A DNA stretch of 64,000 bases from Bacillus sp. UNC41MFS5 (GTDB lineage: Bacteria > Bacillota > Bacilli > Bacillales_B > DSM-18226), in the NCBI RefSeq assembly GCF_000686805.1, contig NZ_JMLP01000010.1, forward strand, positions 332,445-396,444, given 5' to 3'. Made by a program: the position numbers and the translations under genes. This document shows, in pieces, positions 26,301-36,092 of this stretch (its first letter is position 1; every line of letters starts with the position of its first letter). Below the pieces are notes generated by a model. That model made no database searches and was not told where the DNA came from. It saw nothing but the letters and a program-made list of their open reading frames with translations.

Positions 26301-26492
26301 ATGGATAAAAAACTAGTCGTAAAGATGATAAAAAATTGTTTTAAACAGTATTACGAAGCGGACTCCATGCCTATTGGAGAAAAGGATTTGGAGGTGCTCA
26401 CGAAGCGAATTTTCCAATTAAAAGAGGACGAACCAACTGCAAACTTATATGAGGTCATCAATGATACGGTGTATGAATTTTTAACAGGCTAA
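26301..26492 (+). CDS. yqzH: YqzH-like protein
   Basis: A 63-residue helical acidic/basic protein (MDKKLVVKMIKNCFKQYYEA ...YEVINDTVYEFLTG). The ATG at 26301 has GAGGTG just upstream; an earlier ATG at 26283 lacks a binding site. Location between yqjW and yqjQ and the sequence pattern match the B. subtilis YqzH family, which is uncharacterised. Confidence 0.75.
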   Translation: MDKKLVVKMIKNCFKQYYEADSMPIGEKDLEVLTKRIFQLKEDEPTANLYEVINDTVYEFLTG

Positions 26493-26505
26493 TGATCAAA
26501 ATAAA

Positions 26506-26530
26506 AAAAGCCCCTGAAAAAGAGGCTTCA
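26506..26530 (-). terminator. Terminator of the yqjP-yqjQ unit
   Basis: Minus strand GAAGCCTC / GGGGCTTT stem with a T-rich loop followed by TTTTTTTATTTTG, directly downstream of yqjQ. Confidence 0.75.
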
Positions 26531-26538
26531 CATAATTC

Positions 26539-27336
26539 CTATTTCTGATTAAAAGCGCGTCTGCCAATCCGCTCAAACAACCGAGGGAAGAGTACGTACA
26601 CAACGCTCCCCATATTCATCCAACGCGGCAAATTGATCTCCCTTGTTTTCGTCAGCATGCTGTCCACGACCTTCTCGGCGACATACTCGGGCTTGAGCAT
26701 AAATCTCTGGACATTTTTAACATAGGTGCCTTTTTCGTCGGCAATATTAAAAAAATTGGTAGCGATTGGGCCAGGATTCACGGAGGTCACAAGTACATTA
26801 AAATCTGCTAATTCCATCCGCAGTGAGTTTGTGTAACCAAGAACCGCATGCTTTGAGGCTGAATAGACACTCGATTTAGGTGTGGCAATTTTCCCAGCTT
26901 GGGAGGCAATATTAATAATATGGCCAAAACGCCTTTCACGCATTTTCGGCAGCACCATGCTTGTACAGGCCATCAGCCCAACCACATTGACATCAAACAT
27001 GCCTTTAATTTCATCCAATGTCGCCAAGTGGGCTTCACGGAAGACTCCAAAGCCGGCATTATTAACAAGGATATCAATATCCCCGATTGTATCGAAAATC
27101 CGTTGAAAAACCTTCTTTATCTCAGCTGTATCCGACACATCCAACTGATAAACATCTACTTTAACGGGATGCTTTTGCTCAAGATCCATTCGCAATTGCT
27201 CGAGCTTACTAATACTTCGGGCTAATAGCACAAGATTGGCACCGCTAGAAGCACAAAGCTTGGCGATTTCCGCTCCAATCCCTCCTGATGCACCAGTTAT
27301 CACGATATTTTTACCTTTTAATTGTTCCCTAACCAT
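26539..27336 (-). CDS. yqjQ: Short-chain dehydrogenase/reductase YqjQ
   Basis: A 265-residue classical SDR: cofactor loop TGASGGIGAEIAK (residues about 14-26), NNAGFGV, catalytic Ser in INIASQAGK and the YSASK motif (Tyr and Lys). Arg in LLARSISK after beta-2 suggests NADP preference. The C-terminus has a hydrophobic stretch (WMNMGSVVYVLFPRLFERI). Substrate unknown. Downstream partner of yqjP with a 30-base gap. Confidence 0.9.
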   Translation of the reverse strand: MVREQLKGKNIVITGASGGIGAEIAKLCASSGANLVLLARSISKLEQLRMDLEQKHPVKVDVYQLDVSDTAEIKKVFQRIFDTIGDIDILVNNAGFGVFREAHLATLDEIKGMFDVNVVGLMACTSMVLPKMRERRFGHIINIASQAGKIATPKSSVYSASKHAVLGYTNSLRMELADFNVLVTSVNPGPIATNFFNIADEKGTYVKNVQRFMLKPEYVAEKVVDSMLTKTREINLPRWMNMGSVVYVLFPRLFERIGRRAFNQK

Positions 27337-27366
27337 TTCTACACCTCATCTGAGTTGATTCCAAGG

Positions 27367-28329
27367 CTAAATTTTAGCCTGAAAAAGAACAGGATTCGTC
27401 CCCTTACTACTAATCTCCCCAATAGATGATAAATAGTCAAGTTGTGCGACGGTTTCGGAAATGGTCAGCATCAGTTCACGCTGGTAAACAGTCGGAAACA
27501 AGCGTTTACAAATTTCAAATACGGTCAACTCTTCTTCTTTTAACCAGCTATGAACCGTCATGGCCCGCTCGTGCTGCCGCACCAATCGTTTATCAACCAA
27601 CTCTGCTAACTTATAAACTTCCTCCCCATGACCAGTGTAGACACATTGAATGGGATATGAAAGCAGCTTCTTCATCGAGTCATTATGCTGCAACAGTGGC
27701 TTCGGTCTTTTTGTTTCACCAGGGGCTGGAGGCTCTAACAATGGATTGGGAGAAATATGTGCTAAAATCAAATCTCCGCCAATTAAAATTCCATCCTTTT
27801 CCCGGTAGAGGGCAATGTGGCTTTGGGCATGACCCGGTGTTTCAATGACCTGCCATTCATGTAGCCCAGGAGGTCTCATTCCCTCAACAAGATGTCCAGT
27901 CAATGAGCGGTTGCAAGAATATTTCAATGTTTTTCTTAAATCTGAAAGCAAAGGAAAATATTCCTCAGGCAGACCGAACTCTAGAAAATGCACACGGAAA
28001 AATTCTTCTTGCTCTTGAAAAAAGACTTCAGTGGGATGAATCCATCGTTCATTCAGTTGATGACCATATACTTCTAAGGAGTCCGGAAAAAAATCAAGCA
28101 TACCAACATGATCAGGGTGATGATGCGTTAGAATCACCTGCTCGATATCAGCAGGACTTAAGCCTAAATCCCCCATTTGAACTTTAAGTGACTCCCAAGA
28201 CTGTTCCGTTTTTACTCCAGCATCAACAAGTGTTAATCGCTCGCCTTTAATCAAATAAACATTGACATCCCCGACCGCAAAAGGAGTCGGTACCGTAATT
28301 TTTGCAATTCCGTCTTTCCATTTTGTCAT
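27367..28329 (-). CDS. yqjP: Metallo-beta-lactamase-fold hydrolase YqjP
   Basis: A 320-residue MBL-fold protein with the zinc motif LTHHHPDHVGML (HxHxDH), TPGHAQSHIALY, GGDLIL and YTGHGEEV supplying the other ligands, and a C-terminal winged-helix-like part (EELTVFEICKRLFP). Similar proteins act on thioesters or glutathione-like substrates; the substrate here is unknown. It forms an operon with yqjQ. Confidence 0.88.
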   Translation of the reverse strand: MTKWKDGIAKITVPTPFAVGDVNVYLIKGERLTLVDAGVKTEQSWESLKVQMGDLGLSPADIEQVILTHHHPDHVGMLDFFPDSLEVYGHQLNERWIHPTEVFFQEQEEFFRVHFLEFGLPEEYFPLLSDLRKTLKYSCNRSLTGHLVEGMRPPGLHEWQVIETPGHAQSHIALYREKDGILIGGDLILAHISPNPLLEPPAPGETKRPKPLLQHNDSMKKLLSYPIQCVYTGHGEEVYKLAELVDKRLVRQHERAMTVHSWLKEEELTVFEICKRLFPTVYQRELMLTISETVAQLDYLSSIGEISSKGTNPVLFQAKI

Positions 28330-28494
28330 TCCTAAATCCCCTTATCATTATTTTCGAATAAAGAATCCATTGATATAGATATGAACATTATGTGACATTT
28401 ATTATATATACTAAAGTGTAGCGACTTTTTAACCAATTGTCATTATTTCTGCATAATTTTTTAGAAAAAATAAAAAATTCACTAAATTTATCTA

Positions 28495-28524
28495 TTGACA
28501 GATGGGTTGTTTATCTTGCATAAT
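28495..28524 (+). promoter_or_regulatory. SigA promoter of the proI T-box leader
   Basis: -35 TTGACA (28495-28500), an 18-base spacer and -10 CATAAT (28519-28524), just upstream of the T-box RNA. Confidence 0.75.
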
Positions 28525-28539
28525 CTAGTAAAAATTTGA

Positions 28540-28785
28540 TTCGCTAAAGCGATGAATAAGGCCAGTAAATGAGAAATGGCGAAAGAGAGTGAAGTTCGAC
28601 GGCTGAAAGACTTCACCGCCCTCTTAATCATTGAACCTACCTTAGGAGCACTTAGGAAAACCTAACGCACATCCGGCGTTATCGGATTCGAGTGAACCCT
28701 TCTTAAAATTTAAGCAAGGGTAAATGAAGGTGGTACCACGGAAGCTAGACCTTTCGTCCTTTACGGATGAGGGGTCTTTTTGTTT
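28540..28785 (+). promoter_or_regulatory. T-box riboswitch, proline-specific, for proI
   Basis: A tRNA-sensing leader. It has an AGTA loop-E strand (28564-28567) in Stem I and the matching GAA followed by the specifier codon CCT at 28636-28638. The conserved T-box AATGAAGGTGGTACCACGG is at about 28723-28741. The terminator (AGACCTTTCGTCC at 28747-28759 with its imperfect complement at 28765-28777, then T-run) follows. The proline specifier fits the downstream proline-synthesis gene: uncharged tRNA-Pro would permit read-through. Specifier placement is by pattern and should be folded. Confidence 0.93.
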
Positions 28786-28815
28786 TATTTAGGAGAATAA
28801 AAAGGAGGAATATAC

Positions 28816-29661
28816 ATGAAAAAAATCGCAATTATTGGCGCAGGATCGATGGCTGAAGCATTCATTTCAGGAATTCTTGAAAATGGTTTTATTGATAAAA
28901 AAAATATTTGGATTACAAACAATTCTAATCAAGAAAGATTAGCTACCTTAGAAACACGTTATGGTATTCGAACGACTTATAATTTGAATGAACTGTTCGA
29001 TCAAACAGACATTGTGATGTTAGCCATGAAACCAAAGGACGTCGCGACTGCCATTCAATCGATTCGTGAACACTTAACTGAGGATATGCTCGTCGTCTCT
29101 GTCTTAGCAGGTGTATCCATGGATACCATTGAAACATTGGCAAGAATCCCACTTGCGATTGTAAGGTCCATGCCAAATACCTCGGCAGCTGTTGGAAAAT
29201 CGGCCACTGCTGTTGCCGTGAACCATCGTGTTACCGAGCAGCAGTTAGAAACAACAAAAACCTTATTTGGAACCGTCGGCTTGGCTTCCGTTGTGGAAGA
29301 AGAACAGTTAGATGCCGTAACTGGACTTTCCGGGAGTGGTCCCGCCTATATTTATTATCTAATTGAAGCAATGGAGAAAAGTGCCGTTGAAGTAGGTCTT
29401 GAAAAAGATATGGCCAGTGAATTGATTGTTCAAACACTTCTTGGTGCAGCAGAAATGGTCAAAAACTCAAGTAAATCCTCTACCCAGCTGCGTAAAGACG
29501 TAACAAGCCCTGGCGGAACAACAGAAGCTGGGATTCGAGTGCTTGAGGAACATGGGGTCCAAGAAGCTTTCATTTCTTGTATCAAAGCGGCAACGGCCCA
29601 ATCTAAAAAAATGGGAACTGAATTAAGTACTAAGCTTCAAACTGCCGACCAACCTTCCTAA
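28816..29661 (+). CDS. proI: Pyrroline-5-carboxylate reductase
   Basis: Final step of proline synthesis, NAD(P)H-dependent reduction of pyrroline-5-carboxylate. The 281-residue protein has the cofactor motif IGAGSMAEAFISG at residues 6-18, the VRSMPNTSAAVGKSATAV segment, and the C-terminal P5CR signature DVTSPGGTTEAGIRVLEE. AAGGAGGA precedes the ATG. Controlled by the upstream T-box. Confidence 0.96.
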   Translation: MKKIAIIGAGSMAEAFISGILENGFIDKKNIWITNNSNQERLATLETRYGIRTTYNLNELFDQTDIVMLAMKPKDVATAIQSIREHLTEDMLVVSVLAGVSMDTIETLARIPLAIVRSMPNTSAAVGKSATAVAVNHRVTEQQLETTKTLFGTVGLASVVEEEQLDAVTGLSGSGPAYIYYLIEAMEKSAVEVGLEKDMASELIVQTLLGAAEMVKNSSKSSTQLRKDVTSPGGTTEAGIRVLEEHGVQEAFISCIKAATAQSKKMGTELSTKLQTADQPS

Positions 29662-29719
29662 ATTGGATTTTTGCCTTTATTACATTAAACTAGTAAAAAA
29701 GGCTAGGGAAGTGTCATGC

Positions 29720-30859
29720 ATGCTAACGATCTTATTTTCATTAGGAATTCTAGTCTGGATTATCTTTCTTATTGACGGAATGATTGGTTTGCGAAAAATA
29801 GATCCATTAGAAAAAGAAGAAGGCTTAGAGCAAGGATCATTGTTGTCTGTAGTGGTGGCTGCCCGTAATGAGGAAAAGCAGATTGCTGCAAGCATCCTCA
29901 GCCAGTTAGAGCAAACCTACAAAAATGTGGAATGGATTCTCGTCAATGATCGGTCCACTGATGCCACAGGTACTATCATGGAGGAATTAACAAAAAGAGA
30001 CCCGCGCGTAAAGGTCATCCATATTGAGAAATTACCAAAGGGCTGGCTTGGGAAGAATAACGCCTTATACATGGGTGTATGTCAGGCTTCAGGTAGATGG
30101 CTATTGTTTACCGATGCTGACATACAATTTGAAAAACAAGCATTCGCAAAAGCTCTCCATTATTTTGACAGGAATAACTTGGATCACCTAACTGCAGCGC
30201 CAAACTTAAGCGCAAAACGGTTTTGGTTAAAATCATTTGTTGCCTTTTTCCTGTTTGGCTTTTCATATTTCAAACGTCCGTGGTTGGCCAACAACCCCAA
30301 ATCAAAGATTGGAACAGGTATCGGCGCTTTTAATCTTGTTTTAAAAGAAGCTTATGAGTCTTTTGGAACACATGAAAGAATAAAAATGCGCCCGGATGAT
30401 GACTTGCAGCTCGGGATGAAGATGAAAAAGGCTGGTTATCGACAAAGTATCGTGACTGCATTACATTTAATCGAAGTAGAATGGTATGGAAGTTTAAAGG
30501 AAGCTTTCATCGGCCTAGAAAAGAATACATTTGCCGGATTACACTACCGAATCAGCATGGTGATTTTTGCGATTCTCGGGGTTTTTATCACCAACGTTCT
30601 GCCCTTTGTGATGATTTTTTCCGGTAACAAGACGGTTGCCCTATTATCCTTCGGAAATATAATGCTGAGCGGAATACTTTATGTAATGGTCATAAAAAAA
30701 TTAACCTTATTCTCCCCGCTCATGTTTTTGGTATTGCCAATAACAGCCATGCTGTTTATTTATTCGATTATCCGGGCAAGCCTTCTAACCTTTAAGCGCG
30801 GCGGTATTGTTTGGAGAGGAACCACCTATCGGTTAAGCGAACTCCGGGAAAAAGAGTAG
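29720..30859 (+). CDS. Family 2 glycosyltransferase, membrane-bound
   Basis: A 379-residue GT-A glycosyltransferase. An N-terminal membrane span (about 1-21) precedes SVVVAARNEEKQIAASI, the DDR-like VNDRSTD, DADIQFE (metal-binding DxD) and RPDDDLQLGMKMKKAG (catalytic). Three or four C-terminal spans (about 270-350) end in a WRGTTYR motif, which occurs in carotenoid and hopanoid-associated glycosyltransferases. Acceptor unknown. The ATG at 29720 is chosen for the GGGAAG upstream. It lies 58 bases after proI without a visible terminator, so it may be co-transcribed. Confidence 0.8.
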   Translation: MLTILFSLGILVWIIFLIDGMIGLRKIDPLEKEEGLEQGSLLSVVVAARNEEKQIAASILSQLEQTYKNVEWILVNDRSTDATGTIMEELTKRDPRVKVIHIEKLPKGWLGKNNALYMGVCQASGRWLLFTDADIQFEKQAFAKALHYFDRNNLDHLTAAPNLSAKRFWLKSFVAFFLFGFSYFKRPWLANNPKSKIGTGIGAFNLVLKEAYESFGTHERIKMRPDDDLQLGMKMKKAGYRQSIVTALHLIEVEWYGSLKEAFIGLEKNTFAGLHYRISMVIFAILGVFITNVLPFVMIFSGNKTVALLSFGNIMLSGILYVMVIKKLTLFSPLMFLVLPITAMLFIYSIIRASLLTFKRGGIVWRGTTYRLSELREKE

Positions 30860-30940
30860 AAACTGGATTTTTTCAATAAAACATTCCTTTTGCTATACTA
30901 AAAAAGGAATGTTTATTAATGAATTCGGGAGGCTTCTAAA

Positions 30941-31960
30941 ATGGCAGTAAAACTATTTTCCCCCTATACCATAAAGGGAATCACACTTAAAAATCGGATT
31001 GTCATGGCACCGATGTGCATGTATTCGAGCCATAACGAAGATGGCCATATACAAAACTGGCATCGCACTCACTATACAACCAGAGCCGTCGGTCAGGTTG
31101 GTCTGATCATTGTGGAAGCAACATCAGTAACACCCCAAGGAAGGATTTCACCTAGAGATTTAGGTATCTGGAGCGATGAGCATGTTGAAGGCTTTACTGA
31201 GCTTGTTGGTCAAATGAAAGAGCATGGTGCTAAGACTGGGATTCAGCTCGCCCATGCCGGCAGGAAAGCCGTATTAGAAGGTGAAATTCTTGCCCCTTCT
31301 GCACTAGCTTTTAATGAAAAAATGAAAACACCAAAGGAAATGTCCAAAACAGATATTGAAGAAACAGTCGAAGCATTTAAAAAAGGTGCGGAGCGTGCAG
31401 GAAAAGCCGGTTTCGATGTGATTGAAATCCATGGCGCTCATGGGTATCTTATCAATGAATTTCTTTCGCCGCTATCCAATAAAAGAGCCGACGAATACGG
31501 TGGTTCTGCTGAGAACCGCTACAGATTCCTTCGTGAAGTGATTGATGCAGTGAAAACCGTCTGGGAAGGTCCATTATTTGTGAGGGTTTCCGCACATGAT
31601 TACCACGAAGAAGGGTTAACTCCAAATGATTACATAACTTATAGTCAATGGATGAAAGAACAAGGTGTCGATTTAATCGATGTAAGTTCTGGTGCGGTTG
31701 TCCCTGCCCATATTGACGCATATCCTGGATACCAAGTAAAATACTCCGAAACCATTAAGAATGGTGCTAGTATTCCCACAGGCGCCGTAGGGTTAATTAC
31801 TACAGGGATTCAAGCGGAGGAAATTTTACAAAATGAAAGAGCGGATTTAGTCTTCTTAGCTCGTGAATTACTTCGCGATCCATATTGGCCGCGGACTGCA
31901 GCCAATGAACTTGATGTAAGTATCGAAGGACCTAAGCCATACGAACGCGGCTGGATTTGA
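30941..31960 (+). CDS. namA: NADPH dehydrogenase NamA (YqjM), old yellow enzyme
   Basis: FMN-dependent ene-reductase of the thermophilic-like OYE class, 339 residues. It has the redox-tuning Cys26 in MAPMCMYS (as in YqjM), the substrate-binding [21 protein letters not shown] (His pair), VRVSAHDY, and [13 protein letters not shown] for FMN phosphate. It ends in PYERGWI, the tail that carries the arginine finger of the YqjM class. ATG with GGGAGG upstream. Confidence 0.95.
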   Translation: MAVKLFSPYTIKGITLKNRIVMAPMCMYSSHNEDGHIQNWHRTHYTTRAVGQVGLIIVEATSVTPQGRISPRDLGIWSDEHVEGFTELVGQMKEHGAKTGIQLAHAGRKAVLEGEILAPSALAFNEKMKTPKEMSKTDIEETVEAFKKGAERAGKAGFDVIEIHGAHGYLINEFLSPLSNKRADEYGGSAENRYRFLREVIDAVKTVWEGPLFVRVSAHDYHEEGLTPNDYITYSQWMKEQGVDLIDVSSGAVVPAHIDAYPGYQVKYSETIKNGASIPTGAVGLITTGIQAEEILQNERADLVFLARELLRDPYWPRTAANELDVSIEGPKPYERGWI

Positions 31961-31972
31961 ACTGTTTAAATC

Positions 31973-32008
31973 AAACGCACTTACCTATTTTGGTAAGTGC
32001 GTTTTTAT
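31973..32008. terminator. Terminator between converging namA and rnz
   Basis: Perfect 13-bp stem AAACGCACTTACC / GGTAAGTGCGTTT with a 6-base loop and T-run, shared by both genes. Confidence 0.9.
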
Positions 32009-32009
32009 A

Positions 32010-32933
32010 TTACTTAAGTGGCAGGTTTATTTCTTTAAAATCCTCAGCAATATCCGTATTCGGAAATACTTCCTTCGCCTCATCCACTAGTTCTTGCCAA
32101 GCATTTCGATCATAACGTGAGCTTATGTGGGTTAGACATAACAGCTTACAACCGGCCTTCTTTGCAACATCTGCAGCCTGATGTGTGGTTGAATGAAAAT
32201 AGTCATGGGCCAGCTTGTCCTCGTTAGCAGAAAAAGTCGCTTCATGGACCAAAAGATCGGCATGCTTAGCCAATGAAATTGCATTTTCACAGTAGCGGGT
32301 ATCACCTAAAATCGTAACGATTCTCCCCTTCTGTTCCGGACCAAGAAACTCAGTTGGATCAATCTTCCTGCCATCATCGAGGGTTACAGCTTCACCATTT
32401 TTAATTTTTCTAAAGATTGGCCCCGGCTGGACCCCTGCTTCTTTCAATTTATCAGCAAGTAATGTTCCAGGCCTGTCCTTTTCTACTATCCGATACCCAT
32501 AGGAAGGAATACCGTGATCGAGCCGGCGGGATTCCACCATAAACTGCTCATCTTCAAAAATAATTCCCTCTTCGATTTCAATAACAACTAAAGGATATTT
32601 CAAATAAGTCTGGCTTATCGATAGGCTGACATGAATATAGTCTTTTATCCCTTTGGGGCCATAAACTGTTACTTCTGATTCCCCGCCTTGAAAAGAGCGG
32701 CTCGATAATAATCCTGGCAGCCCGTAGATATGATCACCGTGAAGGTGCGTAATAAAGATTTTTTCTATTCGCCGTGGTTTTATGGAAGTATGCAAAATTT
32801 GATGCTGTGTAGCCTCACCGGCATCAAATAACCAAACCGCCCCCCGCTCCTCAAGCAATTTCAGTGCAATAGACGTGACATTGCGGAGTTTTGCCGGCAT
32901 TCCAGCCCCTGTTCCTAGGAAAAAGATATCCAC
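32010..32933 (-). CDS. rnz: Ribonuclease Z
   Basis: Endonuclease that matures tRNA 3' ends. The 307-residue MBL-fold protein has [15 protein letters not shown] at the N-terminus, the metal motif [15 protein letters not shown], the [18 protein letters not shown] exosite region, [15 protein letters not shown] and CLTHISSRY. Length and motifs match the tRNase Z short form. In B. subtilis it is yqjK, next to zwf as here. Confidence 0.96.
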   Translation of the reverse strand: MDIFFLGTGAGMPAKLRNVTSIALKLLEERGAVWLFDAGEATQHQILHTSIKPRRIEKIFITHLHGDHIYGLPGLLSSRSFQGGESEVTVYGPKGIKDYIHVSLSISQTYLKYPLVVIEIEEGIIFEDEQFMVESRRLDHGIPSYGYRIVEKDRPGTLLADKLKEAGVQPGPIFRKIKNGEAVTLDDGRKIDPTEFLGPEQKGRIVTILGDTRYCENAISLAKHADLLVHEATFSANEDKLAHDYFHSTTHQAADVAKKAGCKLLCLTHISSRYDRNAWQELVDEAKEVFPNTDIAEDFKEINLPLK

Positions 32934-33183
32934 AATAATAAACTCCTCTCAAATTCCGTTCATTTGTTTCCAATATTGATAATATAGCACAAACAGATAT
33001 AATTTTCCCCTCCAAGGACAGCTAGTGAAAAGTGAATATCAGGAATTATTATGTAAAAAATAAAAGAAATTGTCTAATTTCGTTGTATTATTTTTGCGAA
33101 GTCTAGTCGAATGAGATAAAATCAAACATTATGAACATAAGGTTATTATGCATTTTTACATAAAAAGAAAAGAGGTATTTACT

Positions 33184-34686
33184 TTGGAGCAAACTGGAAA
33201 CATGACTTCATTAATTATGATTTTTGGTGCAACTGGTGATTTAGCAAAACGGAAGTTGTTTCCTTCCCTTTACCGGTTATTTGAGAAAGGAAAATTAACT
33301 AAATTTGCGGTGATTGGGGTGGCAAGAAGATCGCTATCCAATGATGAATTTCAGCATTCAGTCAAAGATTCGGTCATCTCAGCCTTAGGAAATAAAGATA
33401 AGATTGATGATTTTATCTCGCATTTTTACTATCAATCGCATGATGTTAGTGATTCCAACTCTTACGCATTGTTAAAAAATTTAGCGGATGAGATTGATCA
33501 AAACTATCATTTAGAAGGCAATCGTATCTTTTACCTTGCCATGGCTCCTGAATTTTTCGGAACGATTGCTTTGCACTTAAAATCAGACAAACTTACAGAG
33601 GTAAAAGGTTATAAACGCCTCGTCATTGAGAAACCATTCGGACATGACTTAGAATCTGCCATCGAGTTAAATAGACAAATTAGAAGTGCATTTAAAGAAA
33701 AAGAAGTATATCGTATCGATCATTATTTAGGAAAAGAAATGGTGCGGAATATAGAAGTAATACGATTCGCCAATGCTATATTTGAACCGCTTTGGAATAA
33801 TCGTTATATTTCAAATATTCAAATTACCTCTAGTGAAGTACTCGGGGTTGAAGAACGGGGCCGTTATTATGAAACAAGCGGCGCCCTTAGAGATATGCTT
33901 CAAAACCACATGATGCAAATGGTAGCCTTGCTTGCGATGGAACCACCAATCAACCTCTCCACCGATGAAATTCGTTCCGAAAAAGTTCGTGTATTTCGTG
34001 CACTTCGGTCGGTTGAGGGAGAAAAGGTAAATGATTATTTTGTACGCGGCCAATACGGTGAGGGTACGGTTGAGGATGTTCAAGTACCTGCTTATCGTGA
34101 TGAGACGATGGTGGACAAAGAATCAAATACAGAAACCTTTGTTGCTGGTAAAATCATGATTGATAATTTCCGCTGGGCTGGTGTTCCATTCTACATTCGG
34201 ACAGGGAAACGGATGTCAACAAAATCGACCAAAATTGTCGTTCAATTTAAAGATATTCCGATGAATTTATATTATCAAACGGAAAAAATGTTAAACCCAA
34301 ATCTCCTTGTAATTCATATTCAACCTGAAGAGGGAATTACATTACATCTAAACGCAAAAAAAGCAGGCGGACACTTAGATGCTCAGGAAGTAAGAATGAG
34401 CTTTGCCAATACCGGCATCCATGCGATGAATACTCCTGAAGGCTATGAGAAGCTTCTTTACGATTGTATGCGAGGCGATGCCACGAATTTTACCCATTGG
34501 GATGAAGTGGCCTATTCTTGGAGTTTTGTTGATAAAATTTCGGCAGTTTGGGAAAACACGAAGGCTGAAAACTTTCCTAATTATCAATCCGGGACCACGG
34601 GACCGAAAGAGGCGGATGAGCTTTTAGAAAAAGACGGCTTCTTCTGGTGGCCGGTAACAGCTTTAGAAGTAGATATGTGTAAATAA
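33184..34686 (+). CDS. zwf: Glucose-6-phosphate 1-dehydrogenase
   Basis: First step of the pentose phosphate pathway, producing NADPH. The 500-residue protein has FGATGDLAKRKLFPSLY (cofactor binding), VIEKPFGHDL, the active-site RIDHYLGKEMVRN, and FYIRTGKRM for the sugar phosphate. The TTG at 33184 is preferred over an ATG 36 bases upstream because AGAGGT lies just before it, and homologues start near here. A hairpin follows the stop. Confidence 0.95.
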   Translation: MEQTGNMTSLIMIFGATGDLAKRKLFPSLYRLFEKGKLTKFAVIGVARRSLSNDEFQHSVKDSVISALGNKDKIDDFISHFYYQSHDVSDSNSYALLKNLADEIDQNYHLEGNRIFYLAMAPEFFGTIALHLKSDKLTEVKGYKRLVIEKPFGHDLESAIELNRQIRSAFKEKEVYRIDHYLGKEMVRNIEVIRFANAIFEPLWNNRYISNIQITSSEVLGVEERGRYYETSGALRDMLQNHMMQMVALLAMEPPINLSTDEIRSEKVRVFRALRSVEGEKVNDYFVRGQYGEGTVEDVQVPAYRDETMVDKESNTETFVAGKIMIDNFRWAGVPFYIRTGKRMSTKSTKIVVQFKDIPMNLYYQTEKMLNPNLLVIHIQPEEGITLHLNAKKAGGHLDAQEVRMSFANTGIHAMNTPEGYEKLLYDCMRGDATNFTHWDEVAYSWSFVDKISAVWENTKAENFPNYQSGTTGPKEADELLEKDGFFWWPVTALEVDMCK

Positions 34687-34697
34687 GGTCCTACAAG

Positions 34698-34734
34698 AAA
34701 GCACCACTTTGTTATCGATACAAAGCGGTGCTTT
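34698..34734. terminator. Terminator between converging zwf and polYA
   Basis: AAAGCACCACTTTG and CAAAGCGGTGCTTT pair (14 bp, one mismatch) around a 9-base loop, followed by T residues. It ends at the polYA stop codon. Confidence 0.8.
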
Positions 34735-36012
34735 TTAGTATGGATCATGATTTTTATTGGGAAAGTTGCGAAGAAAATCTTTATTGAAGCTCGTCCCCGT
34801 ACCGATATTATCGGAAGAAGAAGATTGACGCCCGGCGGCATTTTCGATGATTTTTTTACCGTACTTTTCACGAAGACTGGACAGTGTATTAAGTAAAGGC
34901 TCTTTTTTGGCATCCTTTTCATAGGAAAATAAATCTAGCTGTTTAAAGGCATGGTCATGATCCACTAAATCATTGCCTGTAATTCCTAACAGCCTAACAG
35001 CGTCTCCATTCCAAGCTTTTAGAAAAATCTGCTGTGCAAAGGAAGAAATGTCCTCATTTTGATTAATAGGATTGGGAAGTTTTTTACTTCTGGTAATCGT
35101 TCTTCGATCCTTGTAGCGAATAGTTATTCCAAGTGTTCCAGCTAAAACCTTCTTTCGCTTCAGCCTTACGGAAACAGTTTCCGCTAATGATGTTAACACA
35201 CGAAATAGTTCCTGCTGATTGCTAACGTCACGAGGAAGGGTTGTTGAATTGCCGATGCTTTTAAATTCCTCAATTGCTTCCGGGTCAACAGGTCGATGAT
35301 CTATCCCATTGGCTCTTTCTTTTAATCGAATTCCATTAATCCCAAGTAGTGTTTTTAGTTGAATCTCATTTCCTTTTGCTAACTCACCAATGGTATGAAT
35401 CCCAATCGTCTGTAATTTTTCGGCTGTCTTTTTTCCGACGCCATGCATTTCGTTTGTGTTCAACGGCCAAAGAACTTTGGGAATATCACGTTTTCGTAGA
35501 ATAGTAATTCCCATTGGCTTTTTCATATCGGATGCGGTTTTCGCTAAAAATTTATTAGGTGCTATCCCTATACTGCAAGGAATATCTAGTTGTTCTAATA
35601 TCCTTTTTTGAATACTTTCAGCGATTTCGATCGGACTCCCCTTTTCAAAGCTTTCTGTTATATCTAAGTATCCCTCATCAATCGAAACAGGTTCAACAAT
35701 TTCTGTATAGTGTCTGAGAATTTCAAACATAGCAATAGAAACGGCACGATAGCGCTCAAAATTCGGTTTCATGACAATTAACTGGGGACAAAGCTTTCTC
35801 GCTTCCCAAAGCGCCATCGTTGTTTTGACACCAAATTTTCTTGCCTCGTAATTGCAGGTGACAATAATCCCTCTTCGTTCCTCCACATTTCCAGCGATTG
35901 CAAGTGGTTTCCCCTTCAGATTAGAATCATAGGCCATTTCGACGGATGCATAAAAGCTATTCATATCTACATGTAAAATGACTTTTCCGTTTTTCGGGTA
36001 CATTTCCTTCAT
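34735..36012 (-). CDS. polYA: DNA polymerase IV (Y-family, YqjH)
   Basis: Translesion polymerase, 425 residues. Catalytic residues lie in HVDMNSFYASVEMAYD (residues 14-29) and PVSIDEGYLDIT (SIDE motif). A helix-hairpin-helix (MHGVGKKTAEKLQTIGI) follows, then the little finger and a beta-clamp motif QLDLF near 361. The last 50 residues are Ser/Asn-rich and probably disordered. No LexA box is visible upstream, unlike yqjW. Confidence 0.95.
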   Translation of the reverse strand: MKEMYPKNGKVILHVDMNSFYASVEMAYDSNLKGKPLAIAGNVEERRGIIVTCNYEARKFGVKTTMALWEARKLCPQLIVMKPNFERYRAVSIAMFEILRHYTEIVEPVSIDEGYLDITESFEKGSPIEIAESIQKRILEQLDIPCSIGIAPNKFLAKTASDMKKPMGITILRKRDIPKVLWPLNTNEMHGVGKKTAEKLQTIGIHTIGELAKGNEIQLKTLLGINGIRLKERANGIDHRPVDPEAIEEFKSIGNSTTLPRDVSNQQELFRVLTSLAETVSVRLKRKKVLAGTLGITIRYKDRRTITRSKKLPNPINQNEDISSFAQQIFLKAWNGDAVRLLGITGNDLVDHDHAFKQLDLFSYEKDAKKEPLLNTLSSLREKYGKKIIENAAGRQSSSSDNIGTGTSFNKDFLRNFPNKNHDPY

Positions 36013-36054
36013 GCTGGCACTTCCTTAACACATTTTCTTCTCTTAGTATATCAA

Positions 36055-36086
36055 AAAGGAGAACCTACAGTTAGGTTCTCCTTTCC
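36055..36086 (-). terminator. Terminator of the PepT-like peptidase gene
   Basis: Perfect 13-bp stem AAAGGAGAACCTA / TAGGTTCTCCTTT with a 4-base loop and T-run on the minus strand, just after the stop of the M20 peptidase. Confidence 0.9.
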
Positions 36087-36092
36087 ATTAGA

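Noticed and set aside
28540..28785. tRNA or other RNA gene upstream of proI
   Set aside because: The folded-looking sequence carries the T-box signature and a terminator, so it is a leader RNA and not a tRNA.
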